64,000 bases of DNA, taken from contig NZ_JBKBEU010000001.1 in NCBI RefSeq assembly GCF_047372505.1, positions 2,046,001 through 2,110,000 of the forward strand, written 5' to 3'. This DNA is from Phaeobacter cretensis (lineage in GTDB: Bacteria > Pseudomonadota > Alphaproteobacteria > Rhodobacterales > Rhodobacteraceae). Position numbers and translations under genes: made by a program. The notes under the pieces are model-generated. The model ran no database searches. It was given only the letters and a program-made list of their open reading frames with translations, and was not told the origin of the DNA. Positions 17,316 to 25,960 of the stretch are shown piece after piece; positions within the stretch are counted from its first letter, which is position 1, and the number at the start of each line of letters is the position of its first letter.

Positions 17316-18587
17316 CTAGGTATTCATCGAGTCGAAGAACTCCGAATTTGTCTTTGTTTGCTTAAGCTTAGACATAAGGAATTCAATCGCATCAGTGGTG
17401 CCCATTGGGTTCAGGATGCGCCGTAGGACAAACGTCTTGGCCAAATCACCCTTATCAACGAGTAGGTCTTCTTTCCGGGTACCAGATTTCAGGATATCAA
17501 TCGCCGGGAATACACGCTTATCTGCAATCTTACGATCAAGAACGATTTCAGAGTTACCTGTACCTTTGAATTCTTCGAAGATCACCTCATCCATACGGCT
17601 ACCCGTATCGATCAGCGCCGTCGCGATGATGGTCAGTGAGCCACCTTCTTCGATATTCCGCGCTGCACCAAAGAAACGTTTGGGGCGCTGTAAGGCGTTC
17701 GCATCCACGCCACCGGTAAGAACCTTACCCGATGATGGGACGACGGTATTGAAAGCTCTACCAAGTCTTGTGATCGAATCGAGGAGAATCACAACATCTC
17801 GTTTATGTTCAACCAGTCGCTTAGCCTTTTCGATGACCATTTCCGACACCGCAACGTGGCGCGTTGCCGGCTCATCAAAGGTAGAGGAAACGACCTCACC
17901 CTTAACTGAACGCTGCATGTCGGTAACCTCTTCCGGGCGTTCATCGATCAGCAAAACGATCAAATAGCATTCAGGGTGGTTTTTTGCGATGGAGTGAGCA
18001 ATGTTCTGCAGAATAACGGTTTTACCCGTACGTGGTGGCGCCACAATCAACGAACGCTGTCCCTTACCAATGGGAGAGACCAAATCGATAACCCGCGCTG
18101 AGCGATCCTTGATCGTTGGATCTTCGATTTCCATCTTTAGACGTTCATCGGGATAGAGCGGCGTCAGGTTGTCAAAAGCGATCTTATGACGTGCCTTCTC
18201 AGGCTCTTCAAAGTTGATCTTAGTGACATTGGTCAATGCAAAGTAACGTTCATTCTCCAACGGAGACTTAATCTGCCCTTCGACGGTATCACCGGTGCGC
18301 AGTGAATACTGACGGATCATATCGGGCGAGACATAAATATCGTCTGGGCCCGGCAGATAGTTTGCCTCTGGTGAGCGCAGAAAACCGAAGCCGTCCTGTA
18401 GAACCTCAAGCACGCCATCGCCGGCGATCTCCCAACCTTCATCCGCGCGCTCGCGGAGAATTTGGAACATCATCTCACCTTTACGCATGGTGGAGGCGTT
18501 TTCGATCTCCAGCTCTTCAGCCATGGACAATAGGTCCTTAGGGCTTTTCGCTTTAAGATCGGAAAGGTTCAGCGATTGAACGGTCAT
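17316..18587 (-). CDS. rho: Transcription termination factor Rho
   Basis: Hexameric RNA-DNA helicase that ends transcription. The 423-residue protein has an RNA-binding OSB domain (about 50-125, DGFGFLRSPEANYLPGPDDIYVS) and an ATPase domain with PPRTGKT and LLIDERPEEVTD. I start at the ATG at 18587, which has AAGG 8 nt upstream and gives the usual alphaproteobacterial length; the frame extends 7 codons further. rho beside hemJ is typical of the origin region in this order. Confidence 0.97.
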   Translation of the reverse strand: MTVQSLNLSDLKAKSPKDLLSMAEELEIENASTMRKGEMMFQILRERADEGWEIAGDGVLEVLQDGFGFLRSPEANYLPGPDDIYVSPDMIRQYSLRTGDTVEGQIKSPLENERYFALTNVTKINFEEPEKARHKIAFDNLTPLYPDERLKMEIEDPTIKDRSARVIDLVSPIGKGQRSLIVAPPRTGKTVILQNIAHSIAKNHPECYLIVLLIDERPEEVTDMQRSVKGEVVSSTFDEPATRHVAVSEMVIEKAKRLVEHKRDVVILLDSITRLGRAFNTVVPSSGKVLTGGVDANALQRPKRFFGAARNIEEGGSLTIIATALIDTGSRMDEVIFEEFKGTGNSEIVLDRKIADKRVFPAIDILKSGTRKEDLLVDKGDLAKTFVLRRILNPMGTTDAIEFLMSKLKQTKTNSEFFDSMNT

Positions 18588-18715
18588 ATATATGGCCTTT
18601 TTTCTCACCCAAAATATCGGGGAGCTCTGTCACAGGTATAAGGAAGACACGAATGCCCGGACGGGCTCGTTAAAGATCTACATAAGGGGTGATCTACTCT
18701 AAGTCAAACCCCAGG

Positions 18716-19171
18716 TCAGAACTTGAAAATAACTGACGTTACTATGACAACCATGAGCACGGTCGGTACTTCATTCATCATTCTATAGTTTCGGCCGGTA
18801 CGTGTGTTTTTGCCATCGGCGAACTCTCGATGGCGGATCAACAGCCAATGATGAAACCAAGTCATTCCCAGAACGCACAGGCCCTTGCTCCACGGCCAAA
18901 GATTGCTCCAATCGACCAACCCAGGGGTTAGAACCATTATCAGGCCTGCAGCCCAGCTGACGTACATTGCAGGGCGCATGATAACGCGAAGCAACTTTTC
19001 CTCCATCATGATGAAGATTGGAAGGCTCTCTGGCACTTCTTGGGCTTGCTCTACATGATATACGAACAGGCGAGGTAGGTAGAACAATCCCGCCATCCAG
19101 CTGATCACTGCCATGATGTGTAGAGATTTTGCATAGGGGTAAATCTCAAAGAGCAGATCACTCAGATTCAT
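18716..19171 (-). CDS. hemJ: Protoporphyrinogen IX oxidase HemJ
   Basis: Integral membrane enzyme oxidising protoporphyrinogen IX to protoporphyrin IX, the step before ferrochelatase. 151 residues with four or so hydrophobic helices and the family segment SLHIMAVISWMAGLFYLPRL (conserved His and Trp), MMEEKLLRVIMRPAM and a terminal helix. The ATG at 19171 has AAGG 6 nt upstream; a longer start at 19192 is less family-like. It is the leftmost-reading gene next to the proposed origin. Confidence 0.92.
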   Translation of the reverse strand: MNLSDLLFEIYPYAKSLHIMAVISWMAGLFYLPRLFVYHVEQAQEVPESLPIFIMMEEKLLRVIMRPAMYVSWAAGLIMVLTPGLVDWSNLWPWSKGLCVLGMTWFHHWLLIRHREFADGKNTRTGRNYRMMNEVPTVLMVVIVTSVIFKF

Positions 19172-19199
19172 GGTCGGCCTTTCGGTTCCCATTCTCCTC

Positions 19200-19219
19200 T
19201 TAAAATATAAGTATTTTAA
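19200..19219. repeat. A/T-only inverted repeat in the origin gap, possible unwinding element
   Basis: TTAAAATA and TATTTTAA form a perfect inverted repeat with a 4-nt spacer; 19 of 20 bases are A or T. In a genome this G/C rich it is the most easily melted spot in the neighbourhood and fits a DNA unwinding element. It could also be part of the hemJ promoter. Confidence 0.5.
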
Positions 19220-19252
19220 AAGGATGATGTTTTAGTAGTGCACCATGAAAAC

Positions 19253-19297
19253 GGTGGATAACTGACTCATCCACTGGCTTATCCCTATTAAGGATAA
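19253..19297. promoter_or_regulatory. Cluster of three DnaA-box-like sites
   Basis: GGTGGATAA at 19253-19261 (reverse of TTATCCACC, one mismatch to TTATCCACA), TTATCCCTA at 19279-19287 and TAAGGATAA at 19289-19297. The last two form an inverted pair (TTATCC...GGATAA). They lie 35 nt right of the A/T-rich block. Confidence 0.6.
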
Positions 19298-19576
19298 CTT
19301 TCCAGCTTTACCCCCAGCATCATGTAGACCCTTGCCGGCAGGCCATAAAAACAAGAGCGATAGCGTCATTGATCGGGGATTTACGGGTGGGGATAAACTT
19401 GGGGTGAATCCTGAGCAACTGTGATATCCACCATTTTGAAGTTATCCCTATCCTCTAAGGGCGAATCTGCGGGCAAGCAAATGGGGATTTTCGAGTCTTC
19501 CACGGCTTGCGAAATGGTCGAAATTTCATACAAACCATCCAAAGTTCATCACATTCTTGCCCACGGGGTTTTCCAC

Positions 19577-20176
19577 ATGTCTACCCACATCGTCTTGGCC
19601 TCCGGTTCCCAGATCCGGGCCCAGCTTTTACAGCAAGCGGGTGTCCCGTTTCAGGTTGCCGCCGCCCGCATCGACGAAGATGCGATCAAAGCGGCCCTGT
19701 TAGTAGCGGAAGCAGCACCGCGCGATATCGCCGATACACTTGCAGAGGCCAAAGCACGGAAGGTCAGTGCTAAACATCCAGGGGCCCTTGTGTTGGGCTG
19801 TGATCAGGTCCTCGAGTTTGATGGAAAATTGTTATCAAAACCAAAAGATTCGGATGACGCCTTTGCTCAATTGAAAAAAATGCGTGGCAAACGGCACATG
19901 TTATTGTCGGCTGTGGTTATCTATCGCGATAATGAACCGTTATGGCGACATGTTGGACAGGTCCGCCTGCGGATGCGGTCCAGTTCGGATGCTTATCTTC
20001 GCAGCTACGTGGCGCGAAACTGGGACAGTATTCTCCACGCCGTCGGTGGGTATAAACTTGAGGAAGAGGGGGTTCGGTTGTTCAGTGCCATAGAAGGCGA
20101 CTACTTTAATGTATTGGGGTTGCCGTTGCTGGAACTGCTCAACTATTTGGCCCTACAGGGAGTGATTGAACAATGA
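19577..20176 (+). CDS. maf: Maf-like nucleotide pyrophosphatase
   Basis: Hydrolyses modified or non-canonical nucleotides; some members act on m7GTP. 199 residues with the family start LASGSQIRAQLLQQAGVPF and the catalytic-region motif GCDQVLEFDG. I start at the ATG at 19577 because MSTHIVLASGS is the usual N terminus; the frame is open for 52 more codons but those overlap the origin gap. First gene rightwards from the origin; it overlaps aroE by 4 nt. Which Maf subtype it is cannot be settled by eye. Confidence 0.93.
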   Translation: MSTHIVLASGSQIRAQLLQQAGVPFQVAAARIDEDAIKAALLVAEAAPRDIADTLAEAKARKVSAKHPGALVLGCDQVLEFDGKLLSKPKDSDDAFAQLKKMRGKRHMLLSAVVIYRDNEPLWRHVGQVRLRMRSSSDAYLRSYVARNWDSILHAVGGYKLEEEGVRLFSAIEGDYFNVLGLPLLELLNYLALQGVIEQ

Positions 20177-21006
20177 GTGAAACACAGATCCCACTTGCTG
20201 GCGTCATTGGCAGTCCCGTTGCGCATTCTCGATCACCGCTGGTGCATGGCCACTGGCTGCGGACCTACGGTATTGCCGGGCATTATATTCCGCTGCATGT
20301 CGAGTCCGATGAGCTTGAGACAGTTGTACGTAGCCTGCCTAAGATGGGATTTGTCGGCGCCAACATTACTATTCCCCACAAGGAACTGATTATGGAGATT
20401 GCTGATCAGGTCACTGATCGTGCAACTCTGATAGGGGCTGCGAATACGCTGATATTCCGTCGAGATGGGTCAATTCTTGCTGATAATACAGATGGTTACG
20501 GATTTATTACCAACCTGCACCAGAGCGCACCAGATTGGGACCCTGCATCAGGCCCCGCAGTCGTGTTTGGCGCAGGCGGTGCAAGTCGGGCAGTTATCGC
20601 CTCCCTTTTGGAGGCCGGTGTGCCTGAGATCCTGTTGAGCAATAGGACAAGAGAGCGTGCGGATCAGTTCCGCAGCGAATTTGGATCGCGTATTCAGGTG
20701 GTCGATTGGGTTCAGGTCGGTAATGTGATTGAGCAAGCAGCGCTGCTGGTAAATACGACGTCTCTTGGGATGGTTGGAAAACCGCGACTTCGGGTTCCGC
20801 TTGATGGGTTACGCCCCGACGCTGTCGTTTCGGATCTTGTCTACACACCACTGAAAACCGACATGATTCAATGGGCCGAGGATATCGGTTGCACCACCGT
20901 TGATGGTTTGGGGATGCTGTTGCATCAGGCCGTGCCCGGGTTTGAACGCTGGTTTGGAAAGCGTCCCGAGGTTGACGACTCCACCAGAGAAGCTGCGCTA
21001 GCATGA
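20173..21006 (+). CDS. aroE: Shikimate 5-dehydrogenase
   Basis: NADPH-dependent reduction of 3-dehydroshikimate to shikimate in aromatic amino acid synthesis. 277 residues. Substrate motif SPVAHSRSPLVH near residue 14, the catalytic Lys in ANITIPHKE, Asn/Asp in ADNTDGYGF, and the NADP-binding FGAGGASRAV. ATGA overlap with maf and with coaE. Confidence 0.96.
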   Translation: MSETQIPLAGVIGSPVAHSRSPLVHGHWLRTYGIAGHYIPLHVESDELETVVRSLPKMGFVGANITIPHKELIMEIADQVTDRATLIGAANTLIFRRDGSILADNTDGYGFITNLHQSAPDWDPASGPAVVFGAGGASRAVIASLLEAGVPEILLSNRTRERADQFRSEFGSRIQVVDWVQVGNVIEQAALLVNTTSLGMVGKPRLRVPLDGLRPDAVVSDLVYTPLKTDMIQWAEDIGCTTVDGLGMLLHQAVPGFERWFGKRPEVDDSTREAALA

Positions 21007-21596
21007 GCTTTGCACTTGGATTGACCGGATCAATCGGTATGGGCAAAAGCGCGACTGCGGCGATCTTTGCGGCGGAAGGCTGCGCTATCTGGGATGCCGA
21101 TGCGGCTGTCCATCGACTTTATGATAGCGGAGGGGCCGCGATTGGCCCGATAGCGGAGATTTTTCCGCAAGCGGTTGTTTCCGGGCGCGTGGATCGAGAG
21201 CGTTTGCGAGAGATCATTGCCGACGATGACACTGCCCTACCCCGGATTGAAGCGATCGTGCACCCGCTTGTCGCCGCTGATCGGGAAAAATTCCGCGATG
21301 GCGCAGAAAATGATGTGTTGGTCTTTGATATTCCACTGCTGTTTGAAACTGGCGGTGATGTTCGGATGGATGCGGTAGTCTGCGTATGGATCGACGCTAA
21401 GACACAAAGTCAGCGCGTTATGGCTCGCGGCACCATGTCGGTTGAGCAATTCTGCCAAATAGTGCAAAAACAAATGCCAATTGAAGAAAAGAAAGAGCGT
21501 TCGGACTACTTGATCGAGACCGACACACACGAACATGCGCGGACACAGGTACGCGCCATCTTGGAGCAGATCAGAAGGCAAATATCAGATGCGTGA
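21003..21596 (+). CDS. coaE: Dephospho-CoA kinase
   Basis: Final step of coenzyme A synthesis (ATP + dephospho-CoA). 197 residues with P-loop GLTGSIGMGKSATA at residues 6-19 and the motif DIPLLFETGG. Translationally linked to aroE (4-nt overlap) and dnaQ (8-nt overlap). Confidence 0.96.
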   Translation: MSFALGLTGSIGMGKSATAAIFAAEGCAIWDADAAVHRLYDSGGAAIGPIAEIFPQAVVSGRVDRERLREIIADDDTALPRIEAIVHPLVAADREKFRDGAENDVLVFDIPLLFETGGDVRMDAVVCVWIDAKTQSQRVMARGTMSVEQFCQIVQKQMPIEEKKERSDYLIETDTHEHARTQVRAILEQIRRQISDA

Positions 21597-22332
21597 AATC
21601 GTTCTTGATACCGAGACAACAGGATTTGATCCGTTTTCCGGTGACCGTATCGTGGAGATCGGTGCGGTTGAGTTGCTGAACCACATGCCGACGGGCGCAA
21701 CATTCCATGTCTATATCAACCCCAAGCGATCAATGCCTCAGGATGCGTTCAAGGTGCATGGTATTGGCCCAGATCTTCTGGAGCCGCCGCAGCAGCCCGG
21801 CCCGGGTGCCGTAACTCTACGTGACAAACCGGTGTTTTCGAAGGTTGGGCAGCAGTTTTTGGATTTTGTGCGCGATTCCAAGATGGTAATCCACAACGCC
21901 GCTTTCGACATGAAGTTCCTGAACGCAGAGCTGGACTGGATGGGTCTGCCCAAGTTGCCGATGGATCAGGCTATTGATACACTCGCCATCGCCCGTAAGC
22001 GTTTTCCGGGCTCGCCGGCGACGCTTGATGCGCTCTGTCGCCGCTTCAGTATTGATAACAGTAACCGGACACTGCACGGCGCTCTTCTCGATTCCGAAAT
22101 CCTGGCTGATGTATATCTTGAGCTGATCGGTGGCCGACAGCCGGATTTCGCTCTTGCGACATCAGGTGACAAGGCGAGCAGCGGCAATGGAACAACTGCG
22201 AGCGATGATTGGCGTCCCGCCGCCAGACCGACACCTCTGGCGTCACGTTTGACGACAACAGAGCAAGAGGCACACGACGCATTTGTTGCGAAAATGGGTG
22301 ATTCTGCTTTGTGGAGTGGTGTCGACAGCTGA
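21589..22332 (+). CDS. dnaQ: DNA polymerase III epsilon subunit (3'-5' proofreading exonuclease)
   Basis: Proofreading exonuclease of the replicative polymerase. 247 residues with the DEDDh residues in LDTETTGFDP, NAAFDMKF and HGALLDSEILADVY. I start at the ATG at 21589 (MREIVLDTETTG), 8 nt inside coaE. Between VHGI and the PVF helix there is an extra proline-rich stretch (LLEPPQQPGPGAVTLRDK) longer than in the E. coli protein. The C terminus, which normally holds the alpha-binding segment, is rich in Ser/Thr. A terminator follows. Confidence 0.95.
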   Translation: MREIVLDTETTGFDPFSGDRIVEIGAVELLNHMPTGATFHVYINPKRSMPQDAFKVHGIGPDLLEPPQQPGPGAVTLRDKPVFSKVGQQFLDFVRDSKMVIHNAAFDMKFLNAELDWMGLPKLPMDQAIDTLAIARKRFPGSPATLDALCRRFSIDNSNRTLHGALLDSEILADVYLELIGGRQPDFALATSGDKASSGNGTTASDDWRPAARPTPLASRLTTTEQEAHDAFVAKMGDSALWSGVDS

Positions 22333-22365
22333 TCACATGCTGTCACTTATCGATGATAGTCGAAT

Positions 22366-22400
22366 GTAAAAACGCCACTGTTTGTCAGCGGCGTTTTTAC
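22366..22400. terminator. Bidirectional terminator between dnaQ and secB
   Basis: GTAAAAACGCC pairs perfectly with GGCGTTTTTAC, with ACTG/CAGC inside and a short loop. A-run and T-run on opposite sides make it work for both convergent genes. Confidence 0.85.
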
Positions 22401-22430
22401 AACGTTTGTTCAAAGGTCTAAGTGCAGCAA

Positions 22431-22925
22431 TTACTGTGGCAGGTCTGTACCAGTTGTTTCGGTCTGGCGACGTGCCAGTTCGTTGCGGTAAATCGCGACA
22501 AAGTCGATATTGTCGAGATTCAGCGGTGGGAAGCCACCGTCGCGGGTCACATCAGACACGATGCGACGCAGGAATGGGAACAGCATCCGTGGGCATTCGA
22601 TCAGCAAAAACGGGTGTAACTGGTCTTCTGGTACACCTGCGATGTTGAAAATGCCGACATATTCCAACTCCAGAACGAACAGAACAACGTTGCCCTCTTT
22701 ATCCTTGGATTCGATGTTCAGCTTTGTCATCACTTCGTACTGGTTTTCGGCCTGACGCTTTTTTGCATCAAGCGCAACCTGCACACTGACATCTGGTTGA
22801 ACGTCGGCGCCAACACCCTTTTGCGCCATGACGTTTTCAAATGACATATCGCGAATAAATTGACCCAGAATGTTCATCTGGACCTGCGGCTGCTGCACGC
22901 CTTCTGTTGCGCCGTTTTCGGCCAT
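22431..22925 (-). CDS. secB: Protein-export chaperone SecB
   Basis: Tetrameric chaperone that keeps preproteins unfolded for SecA. 164 residues, containing QVQMNILGQFIRDMSFE, the family signature LLIECPRMLFPFLRRIVSDVTRDGGFPPL and a Q/T-rich tail. It lies 78 nt downstream of fxsA on the same strand. secB near dnaQ and the origin is usual in alphaproteobacteria. Confidence 0.97.
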   Translation of the reverse strand: MAENGATEGVQQPQVQMNILGQFIRDMSFENVMAQKGVGADVQPDVSVQVALDAKKRQAENQYEVMTKLNIESKDKEGNVVLFVLELEYVGIFNIAGVPEDQLHPFLLIECPRMLFPFLRRIVSDVTRDGGFPPLNLDNIDFVAIYRNELARRQTETTGTDLPQ

Positions 22926-23003
22926 GAAGCTACTCCTAAACTATGTTTCGCCCGTGCTTAGCAGCTTGGCGATGGTATCTCAACGGGGTGTCAGCGCGCC
23001 TGT

Positions 23004-23510
23004 TTAACTTGGTCCATCAACCCAACCTGAAGGATCTTTGCGGGGCTTGTTCTGGCTTACGTCTTCATAATCAGCGTCAATCACATCGCCTGAGTTATCG
23101 GTTGGAGTACTGCCAGGATAACTCCGCCCATGCATACTGCCCGGACCCATCTGAAACCGCGCTACGGTCATCTTTGAACGCAGGTAGCGATAAACGGACA
23201 TGCGCACTTGTGGCACAAGCAAAGAGAACCCGACCGCATCAGTGAAAAAACCGGGGGTCAGCAACAGCGCGCCTGCGACGAGGATCATTGCCCCATGTGC
23301 CAACGGCTCCGTTGGGTCATTCAGCTGCTCAAATGATGCGCGGAGTTGACCTAAGGCCAGTCGGCCCTGGGTCCGCACCAGCCAGGTTCCCAGAACTGCA
23401 GTTAACACCACGATTGCCAGCGTCGGCCACATGCCAATCGCGCCACCGACTTGAATAAAAAGTGCGATTTCAATGATCGGGATCATCAGGAAGGCCAAAA
23501 AAAGATACAT
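23004..23510 (-). CDS. FxsA-family membrane protein
   Basis: 168 residues with three or four hydrophobic segments: MYLFLAFLMIPIIEIALFIQVGG at the start, TLAIVVLTAVLGTWLVR, and GAMILVAGALLLTPGFFTDAVGFSLLVP, the FxsA hallmark region. The C-terminal 50 residues are polar. In E. coli FxsA overproduction relieves F-plasmid exclusion of phage T7; the normal role is unknown. I start at the ATG at 23510, 8 nt after AAGGA. Confidence 0.88.
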   Translation of the reverse strand: MYLFLAFLMIPIIEIALFIQVGGAIGMWPTLAIVVLTAVLGTWLVRTQGRLALGQLRASFEQLNDPTEPLAHGAMILVAGALLLTPGFFTDAVGFSLLVPQVRMSVYRYLRSKMTVARFQMGPGSMHGRSYPGSTPTDNSGDVIDADYEDVSQNKPRKDPSGWVDGPS

Positions 23511-23625
23511 GCGGGGTTTCCTTAGAACTTGCGCGGGACGGTGGACTTGCACTTGCCCGTCACCTACATAAGGTTGGAACGCTTTAGTTTCAAACGAAGC
23601 ATGAACATCTACTGTAGGGGTTGGT

Positions 23626-24282
23626 ATGGAGTCGCCTGTGATTCAGCTGTTGGTTTTGGCCGGTATTGCCGTGTTTTTGATCCTGCGCCTGAAAAGCGTT
23701 TTGGGCACCCGTGAGGGGTTCGAGAAACCGGCTGTCACACCGACGGATCGGGAAAGTAGACGTCCTGATCTGGAGGTGATCGAAGGTGGTCCTGACCATG
23801 ACATTATTGACTATGTTCCCGAAGACAGCCCCCAGGCCAGCGATCTATCGGCGATGAAGAAAGCCGAACCATCGTTTGAGGTTCGCGAATTTGTTCACGG
23901 CGCTCGAAGCGCATATGAAATGATCTTGATGGCCTTCGAGAATGGCGATCTCGACAATATCGAAGCATTTCTCGCACCGGACGTATTCGAGAGCTTTGTG
24001 ACTTCTGTTGCGCACCGCGAAGATCAAGGCCTGACCATCGAGGCCGATTTTGTCGGCGTGCGGGAAACAACTCTGACTGACACAAGCTTTGATCCGGCTA
24101 CCGGTGATGCGCAAATTACTATGCGGTTTGTATCGGAGTTGACCTCGGTTGTCCGGGATCGTGGCGGCGATATTATCGAAGGCGATGCAAACGCGGTGAA
24201 ACGCCAAAAAGATACTTGGGTGTTCGGCCGGACTATGGGCAGTTCGGACCCGAACTGGCATCTGGTCGCAACGGACGCATGA
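23626..24282 (+). CDS. Tim44/TimA-like membrane-anchored protein
   Basis: 218 residues. One N-terminal membrane helix (VIQLLVLAGIAVFLILRL), a charged linker, then a Tim44-like domain from about residue 80 (FVHGARSAYEMILMAFENGDLDNIEAFLAPDVFESF). Alphaproteobacterial Tim44 homologues of this type are related to the mitochondrial import motor subunit Tim44; their bacterial role is poorly known. It overlaps mltA by 4 nt (ATGA) and is divergent from fxsA. Confidence 0.85.
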   Translation: MESPVIQLLVLAGIAVFLILRLKSVLGTREGFEKPAVTPTDRESRRPDLEVIEGGPDHDIIDYVPEDSPQASDLSAMKKAEPSFEVREFVHGARSAYEMILMAFENGDLDNIEAFLAPDVFESFVTSVAHREDQGLTIEADFVGVRETTLTDTSFDPATGDAQITMRFVSELTSVVRDRGGDIIEGDANAVKRQKDTWVFGRTMGSSDPNWHLVATDA

Positions 24283-25334
24283 TGCAAGGGCTCCGGCGGG
24301 CACTCTGTGCGCTTGCCTTCGGCGTCGGCGCATATTTTTTTCCGCAGAGCGGGCAGGCGGAAACCGCCTATACAATGCTACCGTTCTCTCAGCTGCAAGG
24401 CTGGGAAGACGATAATCACGAAGCTGCTCTTGGGGCTTTTCTTCAAACTTGCCGGGACCTCGATGATCCAGATTGGCGTGCTTTATGCGCTCTTGCGAGT
24501 GAACAGGATCAAAAAGCGGCGCGTGGCTTCTTCCAACTGTTTTTCCGCCCTGTCCTCATCGAAGATGGCTCGCCGGCGCTGTTTACGGGCTATTTTGAGC
24601 CAGAATTAACGGGCGCGCGCTTCCGATCCTCCCGCTATCGTTACCCAGTCTACCGACAGCCACCTGAGGCACGTAGCACTGGTCAGTGGCTGACCCGACG
24701 CGAGTTGTTAACCAGTGGTGTTATGGATGGACGCGGGCTTGAGATCGCGTGGGTCGATGATCCAGTTGAGCTGTTTTTTCTGCAAATTCAGGGGTCAGGC
24801 CGGATCAAACTCCCGGATGGCTCTTCAATACGTGTCGGTTATGGTGGAGCGAATGGGCATACCTATCGATCAGTTGGCAAGGAACTGGTGCGTCGAGGTA
24901 TCTATAATATTCATCAGGTTAGCGCTGCGGTGATCAAACGGTGGGTTCAGCGAAATCCGCTCGCCGGAGAGGATCTGCTGATGCACAATCCGTCCTATGT
25001 GTTTTTCCGTGAAGTAAGCCGTGTTCCGGCATCTTCCGGCCCGCTTGGGGCGATGAACCGGTCGGTGACCACGCTGCGCAGCCTGGCCGTTGATCCGCGC
25101 TATACACCTCTGGGAGCACCGGTTTGGTTGGAAAAGGACGGTGCGAAGCCGATGCGACGATTGATGATCGCACAGGACACCGGATCTGCGATCAAAGGCG
25201 CTCAGCGCGCAGATGTGTTTTTTGGAAGCGGTGATGAAGCAGGGATAGAGGCCGGCAAGCTACGTGACCCAGGTCGTATGGTGGTACTGTTGCCCATTCA
25301 GCGGGCCTATGCGCTCTTGTCGGGGGATGACTGA
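24279..25334 (+). CDS. mltA: Membrane-bound lytic murein transglycosylase A
   Basis: Cleaves peptidoglycan glycan strands to 1,6-anhydro products during wall turnover. 351 residues: a signal peptide (about 1-27, ending SGQA-E), an MltA domain (LFTGYFEPELTGAR, FFLQIQGSGRI) and a C-terminal 3D domain (IAQDTGSAIKGAQRADVFFG, with the catalytic Asp). I see no lipobox, so it may be periplasmic and soluble. The upstream open frame overlaps the Tim44-like gene and is not used. smr begins at its last base. Confidence 0.93.
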   Translation: MMQGLRRALCALAFGVGAYFFPQSGQAETAYTMLPFSQLQGWEDDNHEAALGAFLQTCRDLDDPDWRALCALASEQDQKAARGFFQLFFRPVLIEDGSPALFTGYFEPELTGARFRSSRYRYPVYRQPPEARSTGQWLTRRELLTSGVMDGRGLEIAWVDDPVELFFLQIQGSGRIKLPDGSSIRVGYGGANGHTYRSVGKELVRRGIYNIHQVSAAVIKRWVQRNPLAGEDLLMHNPSYVFFREVSRVPASSGPLGAMNRSVTTLRSLAVDPRYTPLGAPVWLEKDGAKPMRRLMIAQDTGSAIKGAQRADVFFGSGDEAGIEAGKLRDPGRMVVLLPIQRAYALLSGDD

Positions 25335-25936
25335 TGTCCCGCCGCAAACTGACGTCTGAGGAAATTGATTTGTGGCATCGTGTGGCCAAACAGGCTGAGC
25401 GGTTGCACCCAAAGACGCCTACCGCCGCTGTTGCTGCGCTACCGCCGAAACTCCAGACAACAAAACCGCCATTACCAGCGGCGGAGCGCTTTACGCCTGA
25501 ACTATTCGAGTTAGGGTCCAAATCAACCTCCAAGCCAGCTCGACATGATCTCAAACCCAGCGTGACGAGCGGGCTTATTGCTGCGCCAATGCAGATGGAT
25601 GGCAAAGCCTATCGCAAGATGAAGCGTGGAAAGTTGAAGCCTGAAGGTAAACTGGACCTGCACGGCATGCGTGTAGATTCTGCACATCCTGCGTTGGTCG
25701 GATTTGTCCTTTCAGCGCATTCCGCCGGCAAAAGGCTGGTTTTGGTTATCACCGGGAAAGGCAAGGATCGCGATGAACCTGGCCCGATGCCGGTTCCGCG
25801 TGGTGTACTGCGCCATCAGGTGCCGCAATGGCTGTCACTGCCACCGCTGTCGCAGGTGGTATTGCAGGTAACGCCGGCACATGTCAGCCATGGTGGTGGT
25901 GGCGCATATTACGTATATTTGCGTCGACATCGCTGA
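25334..25936 (+). CDS. Smr-domain protein
   Basis: 200 residues. The C-terminal half is an Smr domain (KLDLHGMRVDSAH near 107, VLVITGKGKD near 137, and a terminal GGGGAYYVYLRRHR). Smr domains occur at the end of MutS2 and as stand-alone nucleases that nick DNA or cleave RNA. The first 100 residues are polar and probably disordered. The start overlaps the mltA stop by 1 nt. The function of stand-alone members is not settled. Confidence 0.88.
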   Translation: MSRRKLTSEEIDLWHRVAKQAERLHPKTPTAAVAALPPKLQTTKPPLPAAERFTPELFELGSKSTSKPARHDLKPSVTSGLIAAPMQMDGKAYRKMKRGKLKPEGKLDLHGMRVDSAHPALVGFVLSAHSAGKRLVLVITGKGKDRDEPGPMPVPRGVLRHQVPQWLSLPPLSQVVLQVTPAHVSHGGGGAYYVYLRRHR

Positions 25937-25960
25937 GGCCTGTACTTGAAAACACGCCTA

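Larger units (their letters stand above)
19172..19576. other. Putative chromosomal replication origin (oriC)
   Basis: A 405-nt gap with no gene, at the point where gene direction flips: seven genes read left from here and four read right. It holds an A/T-rich block (19199-19222) and at least six DnaA-box-like 9-mers: GGTGGATAA (19253), TTATCCCTA (19279), TAAGGATAA (19289), TGGGGATAA (19388), TTATCCCTA (19442) and TTTTCCACA (19569, a consensus match ending at the maf start). GANTC sites occur at 19264 and 19493. The same neighbours (heme genes on one side, maf-aroE-coaE-dnaQ on the other) flank the experimentally known origin of Caulobacter. No CtrA full site was seen in it. Confidence 0.72.

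Noticed and set aside
19172..19576. CtrA full site in the origin gap
   Set aside because: TTAA motifs at 19200 and 19216 are separated by 12 nt, not 7, and belong to an A/T-rich inverted repeat.
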